Assembly (NCBI GenBank): GCA_009787015.1 | Contig: WRGU01000045.1 | Location: forward strand, 1-32,249 | Length of the DNA stretch: 32,249 nt | Reading direction: 5' to 3' | Origin: Candidatus Saccharimonadota bacterium | GTDB lineage: Bacteria; Patescibacteriota; Saccharimonadia; Saccharimonadales; Saccharimonadaceae | Part shown: positions 16,373-23,073 of the stretch, piece after piece | Position numbering within the stretch: the stretch's first letter is position 1 | Layout: each line of letters opens with the position of its first letter | The notes under the pieces: generated by a model | What the model was told of the DNA's origin: nothing | Database searches by the model: none | What the model saw: only the letters and a program-made list of their open reading frames with translations | Program-made: the position numbers and the translations under genes

Positions 16373-16398
16373 GAGCAAGAAGAGCAACTGACTGCTCC

Positions 16399-16425
16399 AA
16401 ATCCCCGCAAAAACGGGGATTTTTT
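16399..16425 (+). terminator. Rho-independent terminator after rplO
   Basis: AAATCCCCG-CAAAAA-CGGGGATTT followed by a T run. The stem is 9 bp. Nearly the same sequence, including the preceding CTGACTGCTC, recurs after rpsI at 25355-25381. Confidence 0.9.
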
Positions 16426-16453
16426 GTTATTTCCAAAAATCCGCATTTATCCA

Positions 16454-16482
16454 TTGCATTTTTTTGTAAAGTGTGCTATAAT
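16454..16482 (+). promoter_or_regulatory. Strong promoter upstream of the unknown gene at 16526
   Basis: -35 TTGCAT (16454-16459), 17-bp spacer and -10 TATAAT (16477-16482) inside TGTGCTATAATGG. The same core, with the same 17-bp spacing, occurs before typA and on the minus strand before cysK. Confidence 0.85.
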
Positions 16483-16525
16483 GGTAAGAGAAGATAATGT
16501 TAATTTTAGAAGTTTAGGAGCAAAT

Positions 16526-17245
16526 ATGTCGAGAGAGAGTATAAAAATAATCAACAGCGACACTCATCACGGGTTATTTAGTAAAAATGCGCTTACTAAC
16601 CCCCCCGCAGATGCGAAATCGGTACACTGGTCGAGGGGTATACGCAGACCGGCGCAAAACGATGAGGGTAAGTGGTATTTAGAAGTCCGTTGCCCTTTTT
16701 CTGATCGTGATATAGACACCGACGAAGAAGACGATAAAGATTATCTGAAAGATGACGGTGGATACAATACCCGAGTCAATAAAGATCCGTGCGAACCGGC
16801 GGTTATAACGGCGGCGTGTGCAGCCATGGCAAAATACCGGCAATCACAGATTGAAGACGCTCAAGCCAAATTGCATCCGACCAAGAGTTGGCTTCAAGAG
16901 AGATTTCCAAAATTGTTCCCATCAGAGAGTGCGCCAGAACTGGAGCATAAGTATGTTAAGACAGCGACAGTGGGCGAGGTGATAGAAATAGACTATCAAG
17001 CGATCAGAAATGATAATTTATGTATAGGTGCGTTGTGCGGTAAATACAAGGAACGTCTAGTTGACAGATTGCAAGCAATCTATTCTAAGGCCCGTAGCGA
17101 AAATGATAGACCATTTACGAAAGAGGAGAGAGTCGAAGTGGGTTCTCTGATGGATACGATTGCCGATTTGGAAAATGGCGTCGATATATTCGAGATGACT
17201 CCGGAAGAAGAAGCCTGGATCAAATTGGCGAACGGCGAAGTTTAA
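16526..17245 (+). CDS. Hypothetical protein between the L15 operon and secY
   Basis: I do not recognise this protein of 239 residues. I choose the ATG at 16526 because AGGAG (16516-16520) lies 5 nt upstream and the promoter at 16454-16482 excludes the earlier in-frame ATG, which overlaps the -10. The product is hydrophilic and acidic. An N-terminal part has WYLEVRCPFSDRD and a strongly acidic DTDEEDDKDYLKDD stretch; the C-terminal half looks helical (KYKERLVDRLQAIYSKA, then TKEERVEVGSLMDTIADLENG). There is no signal peptide or membrane segment. It has its own promoter and ends 79 bp before secY. A seven-C run at 16600-16606 lies near the start. Confidence 0.8.
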   Translation: MSRESIKIINSDTHHGLFSKNALTNPPADAKSVHWSRGIRRPAQNDEGKWYLEVRCPFSDRDIDTDEEDDKDYLKDDGGYNTRVNKDPCEPAVITAACAAMAKYRQSQIEDAQAKLHPTKSWLQERFPKLFPSESAPELEHKYVKTATVGEVIEIDYQAIRNDNLCIGALCGKYKERLVDRLQAIYSKARSENDRPFTKEERVEVGSLMDTIADLENGVDIFEMTPEEEAWIKLANGEV

Positions 17246-17262
17246 TCTTAATCTCGTATCGT

Positions 17263-17291
17263 TTGATTTTTTTCGCGTAATCATGTAAAAT
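17263..17291 (+). promoter_or_regulatory. Promoter of secY
   Basis: -35 TTGATT (17263-17268), 17-bp spacer and -10 TAAAAT (17286-17291). Transcription would start about 17298, giving a leader of about 25 nt that contains AAGGGG. Confidence 0.7.
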
Positions 17292-17324
17292 GTTCCCTAG
17301 ACAATTTTAGAGAAGGGGAAAACA

Positions 17325-18737
17325 TTGAATTGGCGTATAATTTTCAGGTCACTCAAGAATCGCGACATGCTGCGGCGGGTGTTAGCGGTGCTCGGTATCA
17401 TTATCATTTATCGGTTTTTGGCGAATATACCCGTGCCGGCGGCGGAACCGAAAGTTTTGAAGGATATTATTGATCAGGCGCTCGGTAATAATAACTTTAC
17501 TGGATTTTTGAATCTATTGTCTGGCGGCGCGTTGTCGTCGTTTTCGATTATGATGGTCGGCATGTCGCCGTACATTACGGCATCGGTCATCACACAACTC
17601 CTAACGAAAGCTGTGCCGAGGTTGGAGGAAATGAACAACGATGGTGAATCGGGTCGCCGCAAAATCAATCAATGGACGCGTATTATTGCATTGCCGCTGG
17701 CGATTTTGCAATCGGTGGCGTTTATTTTTATCCTGCGTTCGCCCGGTAATCCGCTCGACGGGATTGCGATGTCGACGAATCAATGGGTGATTGCGGTGGC
17801 GGCGATGGCGGCGGGGGCGATGATGTTGATGTGGCTCGGTGAAATTATCACGGAAAAGGGTGTCGGAAACGGTATTTCGCTGATCATTTTTGCGGGTATT
17901 ATTTCGCAAATGCCGAAAACGTTGGGCAGTTTGGGCATGGCGATGTTCAATGTGCCGAACGCAGATCAAGCGTTTCATCTGTTTAACTGGTTCACGATCC
18001 CGTTTCTAAATAACGCGGCAACGTGGTTGACACTTGGACTCGGGATAATTAGTTTGGTGGTGTTGTATCTACTGGTCAAGATTAACGAAGGTCAACGTAT
18101 TGTCACAATCAATTACGCCAAACGCGTGCACGGCAACAGCGCGTATGGCGGCATCAAATCAATTTTGCCAATCAAGTTAATTACAGCGGGCGTGATCCCG
18201 GTGATCTTCGCGGTGGCGTTTTTGGCGTTGCCGGCATTTGTCGGACAATTATTGGTTGCGACCAAAACCAATGTGGAACTGGGTCAGAATCTGATTTTGT
18301 GGTTCCAGCGTTCGGGTTCGGGGACTTTCACGCCGGGCGGTGACATAACACAGTTTATCTATCCGGTGGCGTATTTTGTATTAGTGGTCGCATTCACGTA
18401 TTTCTACACCTCAATCGTGTTTAACGCCAACGAAATCGCCGATAATTTACAAAAACAGGGCGGTTTTATCGAGGACGTGCGTCCCGGCAAACAGACCGAA
18501 AAATATCTGAAAAAGATTGTGAATCGTTTGACATTGTTCGGATCGATCGCGCTCGGATTGATTGCAATTTTGCCGTTCGTGTTTGAATATGTTTTTATCC
18601 AACTCGGACTCGGCAACGAGGCGCGGAATTTGGCAATTGGCGGTACGGGGTTGCTCATCGTGATTTCGGTCGCGCTTGAATCACTGCGGCAACTCAATTC
18701 GCGCGCATTAATGGTAACTTACGACGAGTATAAATAG
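17325..18737 (+). CDS. secY: Protein translocase subunit SecY
   Basis: SecY is the channel subunit of the Sec translocon. Ten transmembrane segments are visible in 470 residues. Family motifs are FTGFLNLLSGGALSSFSIMMVGMSPYITASVI in the plug and TM2 region and the cytoplasmic NEIADNLQKQGGFIEDVRPGKQTEKYL loop that contacts SecA and the ribosome. The start is TTG at 17325: AAGGGG lies 6 nt upstream, and a later ATG would remove the N-terminal helix. It has its own promoter, separated from the L15 operon by an unknown gene, and shares a transcript with the sortase gene 11 nt downstream. adk and map, the usual followers, are absent. Confidence 0.97.
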   Translation: MNWRIIFRSLKNRDMLRRVLAVLGIIIIYRFLANIPVPAAEPKVLKDIIDQALGNNNFTGFLNLLSGGALSSFSIMMVGMSPYITASVITQLLTKAVPRLEEMNNDGESGRRKINQWTRIIALPLAILQSVAFIFILRSPGNPLDGIAMSTNQWVIAVAAMAAGAMMLMWLGEIITEKGVGNGISLIIFAGIISQMPKTLGSLGMAMFNVPNADQAFHLFNWFTIPFLNNAATWLTLGLGIISLVVLYLLVKINEGQRIVTINYAKRVHGNSAYGGIKSILPIKLITAGVIPVIFAVAFLALPAFVGQLLVATKTNVELGQNLILWFQRSGSGTFTPGGDITQFIYPVAYFVLVVAFTYFYTSIVFNANEIADNLQKQGGFIEDVRPGKQTEKYLKKIVNRLTLFGSIALGLIAILPFVFEYVFIQLGLGNEARNLAIGGTGLLIVISVALESLRQLNSRALMVTYDEYK

Positions 18738-18748
18738 GAGAAAATAGG

Positions 18749-19531
18749 GTGGTAAAAAAGCGTCTCAAACTCAAACCTGCGAAAAAGTCCGGTGGCATAT
18801 TTTCGAAAATGGTCACGGTTTTGCTGTCGATACTGCTATTTTGCGGGTTTGTGGTATGCAGTTTCTTGCTCATAAGATTTTTCACGAGCGACGATCGACC
18901 AAACGATGACGGCATCGACGCCACCGAGGTCTTGAATCTGGATACCAAGGAAGTTACAGAGGAGGATAAGGACGAATATACGGTTGCGCCCAACCGTCCG
19001 CGATATTTATTTATGCCGTCGATTGGCGTTGAGCGCGCGCGGGTCAAGGAAATCGGTCTCAAACAACCGAATGCACAGGGTTTTCAGCAGATGGAAGCTC
19101 CCAGCAACATCTATGACGTTGGTTGGTATAATTGCCAGAAAAATCCGGTCGTGGCGCAACGTTGTCTCGCCGAACCGGGCGGTGAACCGGTCGTGCCGGG
19201 CGGCGGCGACATGGAAAACGCTGTGATTATGGACGGTCATACTTGTTTTTCTAAAACTTTCGTCTGTATTTTTGATAATTTGAGTAATTTGAAAGCGGGC
19301 GATACCGCCACGGTTCAGTTGGGCGATGGCACAAAAATTAATTACGTAGTCAAAAAAGTCGAGATCAAAAATTTGGACGATGTCGATATGGTCGCGCTCT
19401 CGCACCCAATCGAATCCGGCAAAGAGGGAATGAATCTCATCACCTGTATCGGTCGCTACAACGGCGCAACCGACGCCAACGGCGCCCTAACCGCCAGCCA
19501 ACGCGTGTTGGTTTGGACGGTTCGCGAATAA
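18749..19531 (+). CDS. Sortase family transpeptidase
   Basis: Sortases cleave LPxTG-like signals and join proteins to the cell surface. This 260-residue protein has a basic N-terminus, one membrane anchor (residues about 20-45) and an extracellular beta-barrel domain. The catalytic triad is in place: His164 in MDGHT, Cys233 in NLITCIG and Arg252 in SQRVLVWT. An insertion of about 30 residues with PGGEPVVPGGGD and extra Cys residues precedes the His. The start is GTG with AGGAG a short distance upstream. It forms an operon with secY, which suits an exported-protein processing enzyme. A candidate substrate with LPPNTG is at 30643. I cannot assign the class with confidence. Confidence 0.92.
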   Translation: MVKKRLKLKPAKKSGGIFSKMVTVLLSILLFCGFVVCSFLLIRFFTSDDRPNDDGIDATEVLNLDTKEVTEEDKDEYTVAPNRPRYLFMPSIGVERARVKEIGLKQPNAQGFQQMEAPSNIYDVGWYNCQKNPVVAQRCLAEPGGEPVVPGGGDMENAVIMDGHTCFSKTFVCIFDNLSNLKAGDTATVQLGDGTKINYVVKKVEIKNLDDVDMVALSHPIESGKEGMNLITCIGRYNGATDANGALTASQRVLVWTVRE

Positions 19532-19536
19532 GTAAT

Positions 19537-19563
19537 GTCATCCCGAGCGCAGTCGAGGGATCG
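19537..19563. repeat. Half palindromic element after the sortase gene
   Basis: GTCATCCCGAGCGCAGTCG followed by AGGGATCG is the left half of the repeat type seen complete and in frame in rplE (12713-12772). It lies 6 nt after the sortase stop. Confidence 0.6.
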
Positions 19564-19575
19564 TTCGCTAGTAAT

Positions 19576-19645
19576 GTCACTACCCGACTTGTTCGGGTAA
19601 TCCATTAACTTACTCATGGATATTCGGAACAAGTCCGAATATGAC
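19576..19645. repeat. Cloverleaf-like palindromic element between sortase and cysK
   Basis: The 70-bp element runs from GTCACTACCCGA to TCCGAATATGAC. The left arm hairpin is ACCCGA-CTTG-TTCGGGT followed by AATCCAT. The right arm is ATGGAT followed by ATTCGGA-ACAAG-TCCGAAT. The ends are inverted repeats of each other. It sits between convergent genes and could terminate both. The plan is that of 16281-16372. Confidence 0.8.
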
Positions 19646-19655
19646 AATAAAACTT

Positions 19656-20582
19656 TCAATCAAACAGCGGTGTGCTAAAATAGCGTTCGCCAGTGTCGGG
19701 GAGGAGAGTGACGACGGTTTTGCCTGGTCCCAGTTTACGGGCGAGTTTTAGGGCGGCGGCGATATTTGTACCGCTGGATATGCCGCAAATTAAACCCTCT
19801 AACCTTGCCAAATCTTTCGATGCCTGAACGGCTTCCGCGTCGGTGACGACCTCGACGTGGTCGTAAATTTTTTGGTTGAGGTTATCGGGAACTAAACCAT
19901 CGCCGATTCCCATTTGAATGTGCGTGCCGATTTTTCCGCCCGATAAAATTGCGCTATTTTCGGGTTCGAGTGCCCAAATTTCGACGTCAGGGTATTTTTC
20001 CCGAATATGACCGCCAACACCGCTGATGGTGCCGCCTGTGCCGATACCGGCGCAAAAACCGTGGATCTCTTTACCGACCTGTCGCAGAATCTCCGCACCA
20101 GTTTTGCGATAATGCACAGCGGGGTTGTCCGGATTTTCGAATTGCATCGGGGTGAACACTTTGGGATTTTCGGATTTCAGGCGGTGAAGCGTTTGTAAAC
20201 ACTCGTCAATGCATTTACCAATGTCGCCATCGTCTTTGACGAGAATGACTTCCGCGCCATAGGCTCTGATTAATTTGCTGCGTTCTTCGCTGACTGAATC
20301 GGGCATAATGATGATCGTTTTGTAACCCCGCACCGCACCAACGAGCGCCAGACCGATACCTTGATTACCGCTGGTGACCTCGACGATCACGCTGTCCGGT
20401 TGGATGTCGCCGCGCAGTTCCGCTTCGCGAATCATACCGAACGCTGTTCGCGTTTTGATTGAACCGCCGATATTGACGCCCTCGAACTTCACCAAAACCT
20501 CAGCGTCATTTTTGCTCGTCATTTTGTTCAACCGAATTATCGGCGTGTTGCCAATGGCTTCTAAAACGTTGTTATAGATCAT
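19656..20582 (-). CDS. cysK: Cysteine synthase (O-acetylserine sulfhydrylase family)
   Basis: This PLP enzyme of fold type II makes cysteine from O-acetylserine and sulfide. The 308 residues contain NTPIIRLNK near the start, the PLP lysine K43 in GGSIKTR, the substrate loop TSGNQGIGLA, the phosphate cup GTGGTISGVG and the C-terminal LLPDTGERYFSTPLFD. Two positions differ from the usual motifs: the Lys is followed by TR rather than DR, and TSGNQG replaces TSGNTG. The enzyme could therefore use another beta-replacement substrate. The RBS is AAAGGGGG about 10 nt before the ATG. It has two minus-strand promoters, and the upstream one drives a structured leader like that of typA. Confidence 0.9.
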   Translation of the reverse strand: MIYNNVLEAIGNTPIIRLNKMTSKNDAEVLVKFEGVNIGGSIKTRTAFGMIREAELRGDIQPDSVIVEVTSGNQGIGLALVGAVRGYKTIIIMPDSVSEERSKLIRAYGAEVILVKDDGDIGKCIDECLQTLHRLKSENPKVFTPMQFENPDNPAVHYRKTGAEILRQVGKEIHGFCAGIGTGGTISGVGGHIREKYPDVEIWALEPENSAILSGGKIGTHIQMGIGDGLVPDNLNQKIYDHVEVVTDAEAVQASKDLARLEGLICGISSGTNIAAALKLARKLGPGKTVVTLLPDTGERYFSTPLFD

Positions 20583-20659
20583 ATTAAAAAATCCCCCTTT
20601 GTTTATTTACGTGGGGATATTTTAGCACAAAATCGATTTTGCGTCGAAAAACAACGTCC

Positions 20660-20769
20660 TATCTTACCATTATATTTTATATAATGGTTCGTATATTCGG
20701 AAAATTGTGAATAAATTCACATTTTCACTCATATCCTCCCATTATAGCACACTTTAATCAAGAAGTCAA
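20660..20769 (-). promoter_or_regulatory. Promoter plus two-hairpin leader upstream of cysK
   Basis: On the minus strand, -35 TTGACT (20764-20769), a 17-bp spacer and -10 TATAAT (20741-20746) lie in AAAGTGTGCTATAATGG. Then comes GAGGATATGAGTGAAAA, a hairpin TGTGAA-TTTA-TTCACA (20706-20721), the string TTTTCCGAATA, and a second hairpin of 9-bp arms (20666-20688). A 20-codon ORF starts at the ATG (20732-20730) and begins MSE and contains FRI. The typA leader has all of these parts in the same order. Confidence 0.7.
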
Positions 20770-20808
20770 CCCCAAAATCAAAATATCTGAAAATATCCGG
20801 TCAAACTC

Positions 20809-20836
20809 TTTACTTTTTATTTTTTTTCTGTATAAT
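20809..20836 (+). promoter_or_regulatory. Promoter of infA operon
   Basis: -35 TTTACT (20809-20814), a 16-bp spacer and -10 TATAAT (20831-20836) followed by GG. The leader to the infA ATG would be about 10 nt and has no Shine-Dalgarno sequence. Confidence 0.75.
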
Positions 20837-20853
20837 GGATCCCTGTAGTTAAT

Positions 20854-21132
20854 ATGGCCGAGTCAAAAGAAGTCATCAAGATTGTTGGCGTTGTGGTTGA
20901 AATACTTCCGAGCGCCAAATTTCGCGTTGAACTCGAAAACGGTCATACAATTATCGCCCACGTGTCAGGAAAGATGCGCAAGAACTACATTAAGTTAGTT
21001 CCGGGTGATAAAGTCGAAATTGAGATGACCCCTTACGATCTCACGAAGGGACGAATCACTTTCAGACTACGTGACGAAAAAAGTTTTAATCCTGCACCGT
21101 ATGGTCAGGGGAAGGGAAATGGCCGCCGATGA
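20854..21132 (+). CDS. infA: Translation initiation factor IF-1
   Basis: IF-1 is a one-domain OB-fold protein that binds the 30S A site during initiation. The family pattern is clear: [57 protein letters not shown]. At 92 residues it is about 20 longer than E. coli IF-1; the extra part is a Gly, Asn and Arg-rich C-terminal tail. No ribosome-binding site precedes the ATG. It ends in TGA, overlapping the rpmJ start as ATGA. It is the first gene of the rpoA-containing operon. Confidence 0.97.
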   Translation: MAESKEVIKIVGVVVEILPSAKFRVELENGHTIIAHVSGKMRKNYIKLVPGDKVEIEMTPYDLTKGRITFRLRDEKSFNPAPYGQGKGNGRR

Positions 21133-21245
21133 AGGTATCAGCCAGCGTAAAAAAACGCAGTCCTGATGACAAAATTGTACGCCGCAAAGGGCGACTGCGT
21201 GTCATAAACAAAAAGAAACCACGTAACAAACAGAGGCAAGGTTAA
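21129..21245 (+). CDS. rpmJ: 50S ribosomal protein L36, cysteine-free form
   Basis: L36 is the small 50S protein next to infA in most bacteria. This short gene encodes 38 residues, from [19 protein letters not shown] to KNKQRQG-like PRNKQRQG. The overall pattern matches L36, but the zinc ligands (CxxC, C, H) are replaced by Ser, Asp and Lys, so it is a zinc-free form. It overlaps infA by ATGA; the next ORF starts 1 nt after its stop. Confidence 0.95.
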   Translation: MKVSASVKKRSPDDKIVRRKGRLRVINKKKPRNKQRQG

Positions 21246-21246
21246 G

Positions 21247-21639
21247 ATGGGCGGTGTAGAAATACCAGCACCCGCCGGTCCGTCGGAGGAGGATTTTGAT
21301 CCGTCGCAATACGGTGATGGAGGTCATATGTTCGACGGTATAGCCGAGGAATTCGTGAAAGAGTTCAGTGGCGGCGATTATCAACCCGTTGGCAGTGTGG
21401 ACGCGGAAATCGCAGCGGCGCGCGGTGCTGAGGGTATGCCGGCGTTTCCAGAGGACAGCTCGACAACACACGAAAATTTGTTGGGTAATTTGGCGGAGAT
21501 TACGCGAGAGAACGTGCATCAGTTTTCTGTATCAAATAATGTACCGCTGGGAATCGCCCTGCGCGTTTCGGCGGCAGCATTAAAAGAAATGCTGGCAGAA
21601 CAGAAAGAAACGAAAGAGGAAGGAAAGGAAGAGGAGTAA
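21247..21639 (+). CDS. Hypothetical acidic protein between rpmJ and rpsM
   Basis: I do not recognise this 130-residue protein. It starts with an acidic, Pro/Gly-rich stretch (EIPAPAGPSEEDFDPSQY), and the C-terminal part looks helical (NLLGNLAEITRENVHQFSVS, then IALRVSAAALKEMLAEQKETKEE). No membrane segment or signal peptide is visible. It is set tightly between rpmJ (1-nt gap) and rpsM (stop and start codons adjacent), where most bacteria have nothing, so it must be translated with the ribosomal proteins. Its last codons include GGAAGAGGAG, the site for rpsM. A link with ribosome function is inferred from position only. Confidence 0.85.
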   Translation: MGGVEIPAPAGPSEEDFDPSQYGDGGHMFDGIAEEFVKEFSGGDYQPVGSVDAEIAAARGAEGMPAFPEDSSTTHENLLGNLAEITRENVHQFSVSNNVPLGIALRVSAAALKEMLAEQKETKEEGKEEE

Positions 21640-22026
21640 ATGGCAAGATTTGCAAACGTAGAAGTTCCCGCGGACAAGCAGATCCAGATTGCGTTGACCT
21701 ATGTTTATGGCATTGGTCCGAAATTTGCCGCCGATATTTTACACGGCGCAAAGGTTGATCCGACCAAACGCACGAAAGATCTGACGGAAGCGGAAGAAAA
21801 GAAAATTCGCGACATTATCGACGCTAATTACGTGGTCGAGGGTGATTTGCACCGGGTCGTGACTAATAATGTTAAACGGTTGAAGGATATCGGCACTTAT
21901 CGTGGTTTACGCCACAAATTGAATTTGCCGGTTCGCGGTCAACGCACGCGCACCAATGGTCGAACCAAGCGCGGCAAGCGTATCGCCGTCGGTGGCAGCC
22001 AACCAAAAGCAGCGAGTAAGACATAG
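21640..22026 (+). CDS. rpsM: 30S ribosomal protein S13
   Basis: S13 lies in the 30S head and contacts the P-site tRNA through its tail. VPADKQIQIALTYVYGIG and YRGLRHKLNLPVRGQRTRTNGRTKRG are diagnostic. The length of 128 residues is typical. The stop is followed by 15 nt holding AGGAG before rpsK. Confidence 0.98.
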   Translation: MARFANVEVPADKQIQIALTYVYGIGPKFAADILHGAKVDPTKRTKDLTEAEEKKIRDIIDANYVVEGDLHRVVTNNVKRLKDIGTYRGLRHKLNLPVRGQRTRTNGRTKRGKRIAVGGSQPKAASKT

Positions 22027-22041
22027 GATATTAGGAGAGAT

Positions 22042-22446
22042 ATGGCAGAAGAAGTTAAGAATAAGAAAGTCGCCGTCAAGAAAAAGGCTCGCCGCAGCGT
22101 TCCGCTCGGTCAGGTCCATATTCAAGCGACGTTTAATAATACAATCATCAGTTTTACCGATGATAAAGGCAACGTTTTGAGCGCCAGTTCAGCCGGCGCG
22201 TGCGGTTTCCGTGGCAGCAAAAAGGGTACGGCATATGCCGCGCAGATTGCGACCGATAAAGCCGCTGATATTGCGAAAGATCAATATGGTCTAACCAAAG
22301 TCGATGTGTATGTTAAAGGTGTTGGTCAAGGTCGCGATGCGGCAATCCGCGCCGTCACAACACACGGCATGATTATCGAGAGCATCAATGACAAGACAGG
22401 CGTCCCGCACGGCGGAGTTCGTCCGAAACGTGAAAGGAGAGCATAA
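22042..22446 (+). CDS. rpsK: 30S ribosomal protein S11
   Basis: S11 forms part of the platform near the Shine-Dalgarno helix. The beginning is basic, followed by HIQATFNNTIISFTDDKGNV, SAGACGFRGSKKGTAYAAQ and the ending GVPHGGVRPKRERRA. The usual HNGCRPPKRRR has Val where Cys is common. It has 134 residues. The AAAGGAGAG near its stop serves rpsD, which begins 1 nt later. Confidence 0.98.
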   Translation: MAEEVKNKKVAVKKKARRSVPLGQVHIQATFNNTIISFTDDKGNVLSASSAGACGFRGSKKGTAYAAQIATDKAADIAKDQYGLTKVDVYVKGVGQGRDAAIRAVTTHGMIIESINDKTGVPHGGVRPKRERRA

Positions 22447-22447
22447 G

Positions 22448-23059
22448 ATGGCGAGAGATAATTCACCAATCGTTAAACAGAGCCGCCGCGAGGGTTACGC
22501 ATTACATCCGAAAGCGCACAAAATCATGGCGCGCAAGAGCGGTATTCCGGGTCAACACGCTGGCGCACGCCAGGGCAAAGCATCACTGTACCTGACTCAG
22601 TTGCGTGAAAAGCAAAAAGTGCGCCGCATTTACGGTTTGCTCGAAAAGCAGTTCGCGCGCCTGATGAAGGACGCCGAACATATGCAGGGGCTGTCAGGTG
22701 AAAACCTGTTGCAGTTACTGGAACGCCGTTTGGACAACGTGGTTTATCGCGCAGGATTCGCCACATCGCGTCGTCAAGCGCGCCAGTTGGTTGGTCACGG
22801 GCACTTCACCCTGAACGGTCGCCGCGTCGACATTCCGTCGATCAGCGTCAAAGCCGGCGATATTGTCGCGGTGCGCCCGAAATCCTTAACCTCGGAATAT
22901 TTTGCCGAGGCGAAGAAAAATATGAATGGCACACAAACTGCGGGTTGGCTGAAATTAAATGTCAGCAAAATGACCGTCGAAGTAACCGGTTTGCCGGCAC
23001 GCACGGACGCAGAATCAGATATCAATGAACAGTTAATCGTCGAGTATTACTCGCGCTAA
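22448..23059 (+). CDS. rpsD: 30S ribosomal protein S4
   Basis: S4 starts 30S assembly and, in E. coli, represses the alpha operon. The S4 RNA-binding domain is RLDNVVYRAGFATSRRQARQLVGHGHFTLNGRRVDIPS. The N-terminal region lacks the Cys residues of zinc-binding S4. I choose the ATG at 22448 (203 residues) over an upstream in-frame ATG at 22388, because it directly follows the rpsK stop with GAAAGGAGAG upstream. The ending LIVEYYSR is typical. Confidence 0.97.
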   Translation: MARDNSPIVKQSRREGYALHPKAHKIMARKSGIPGQHAGARQGKASLYLTQLREKQKVRRIYGLLEKQFARLMKDAEHMQGLSGENLLQLLERRLDNVVYRAGFATSRRQARQLVGHGHFTLNGRRVDIPSISVKAGDIVAVRPKSLTSEYFAEAKKNMNGTQTAGWLKLNVSKMTVEVTGLPARTDAESDINEQLIVEYYSR

Positions 23060-23073
23060 ATAGGGAGGACAAA

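Larger units (their letters stand above)
20583..20853. promoter_or_regulatory. Divergent cysK/infA regulatory region
   Basis: The gap has no long ORF. On the minus strand it holds a near-gene cysK promoter core TGTGCTAAAAT (-10 at 20619-20624) and a stronger one further up (20741-20769). On the plus strand it holds the infA promoter (20809-20836). A perfect inverted repeat ACCATTATA-TTTTA-TATAATGGT lies at 20666-20688. Confidence 0.7.

Noticed and set aside
21130-21132. Use of a recoded UGA (genetic code 25) as in Gracilibacteria
   Set aside because: UGA ends infA, rpsS, rpmC, rpsQ and rplN at exact family lengths, so it is a stop.
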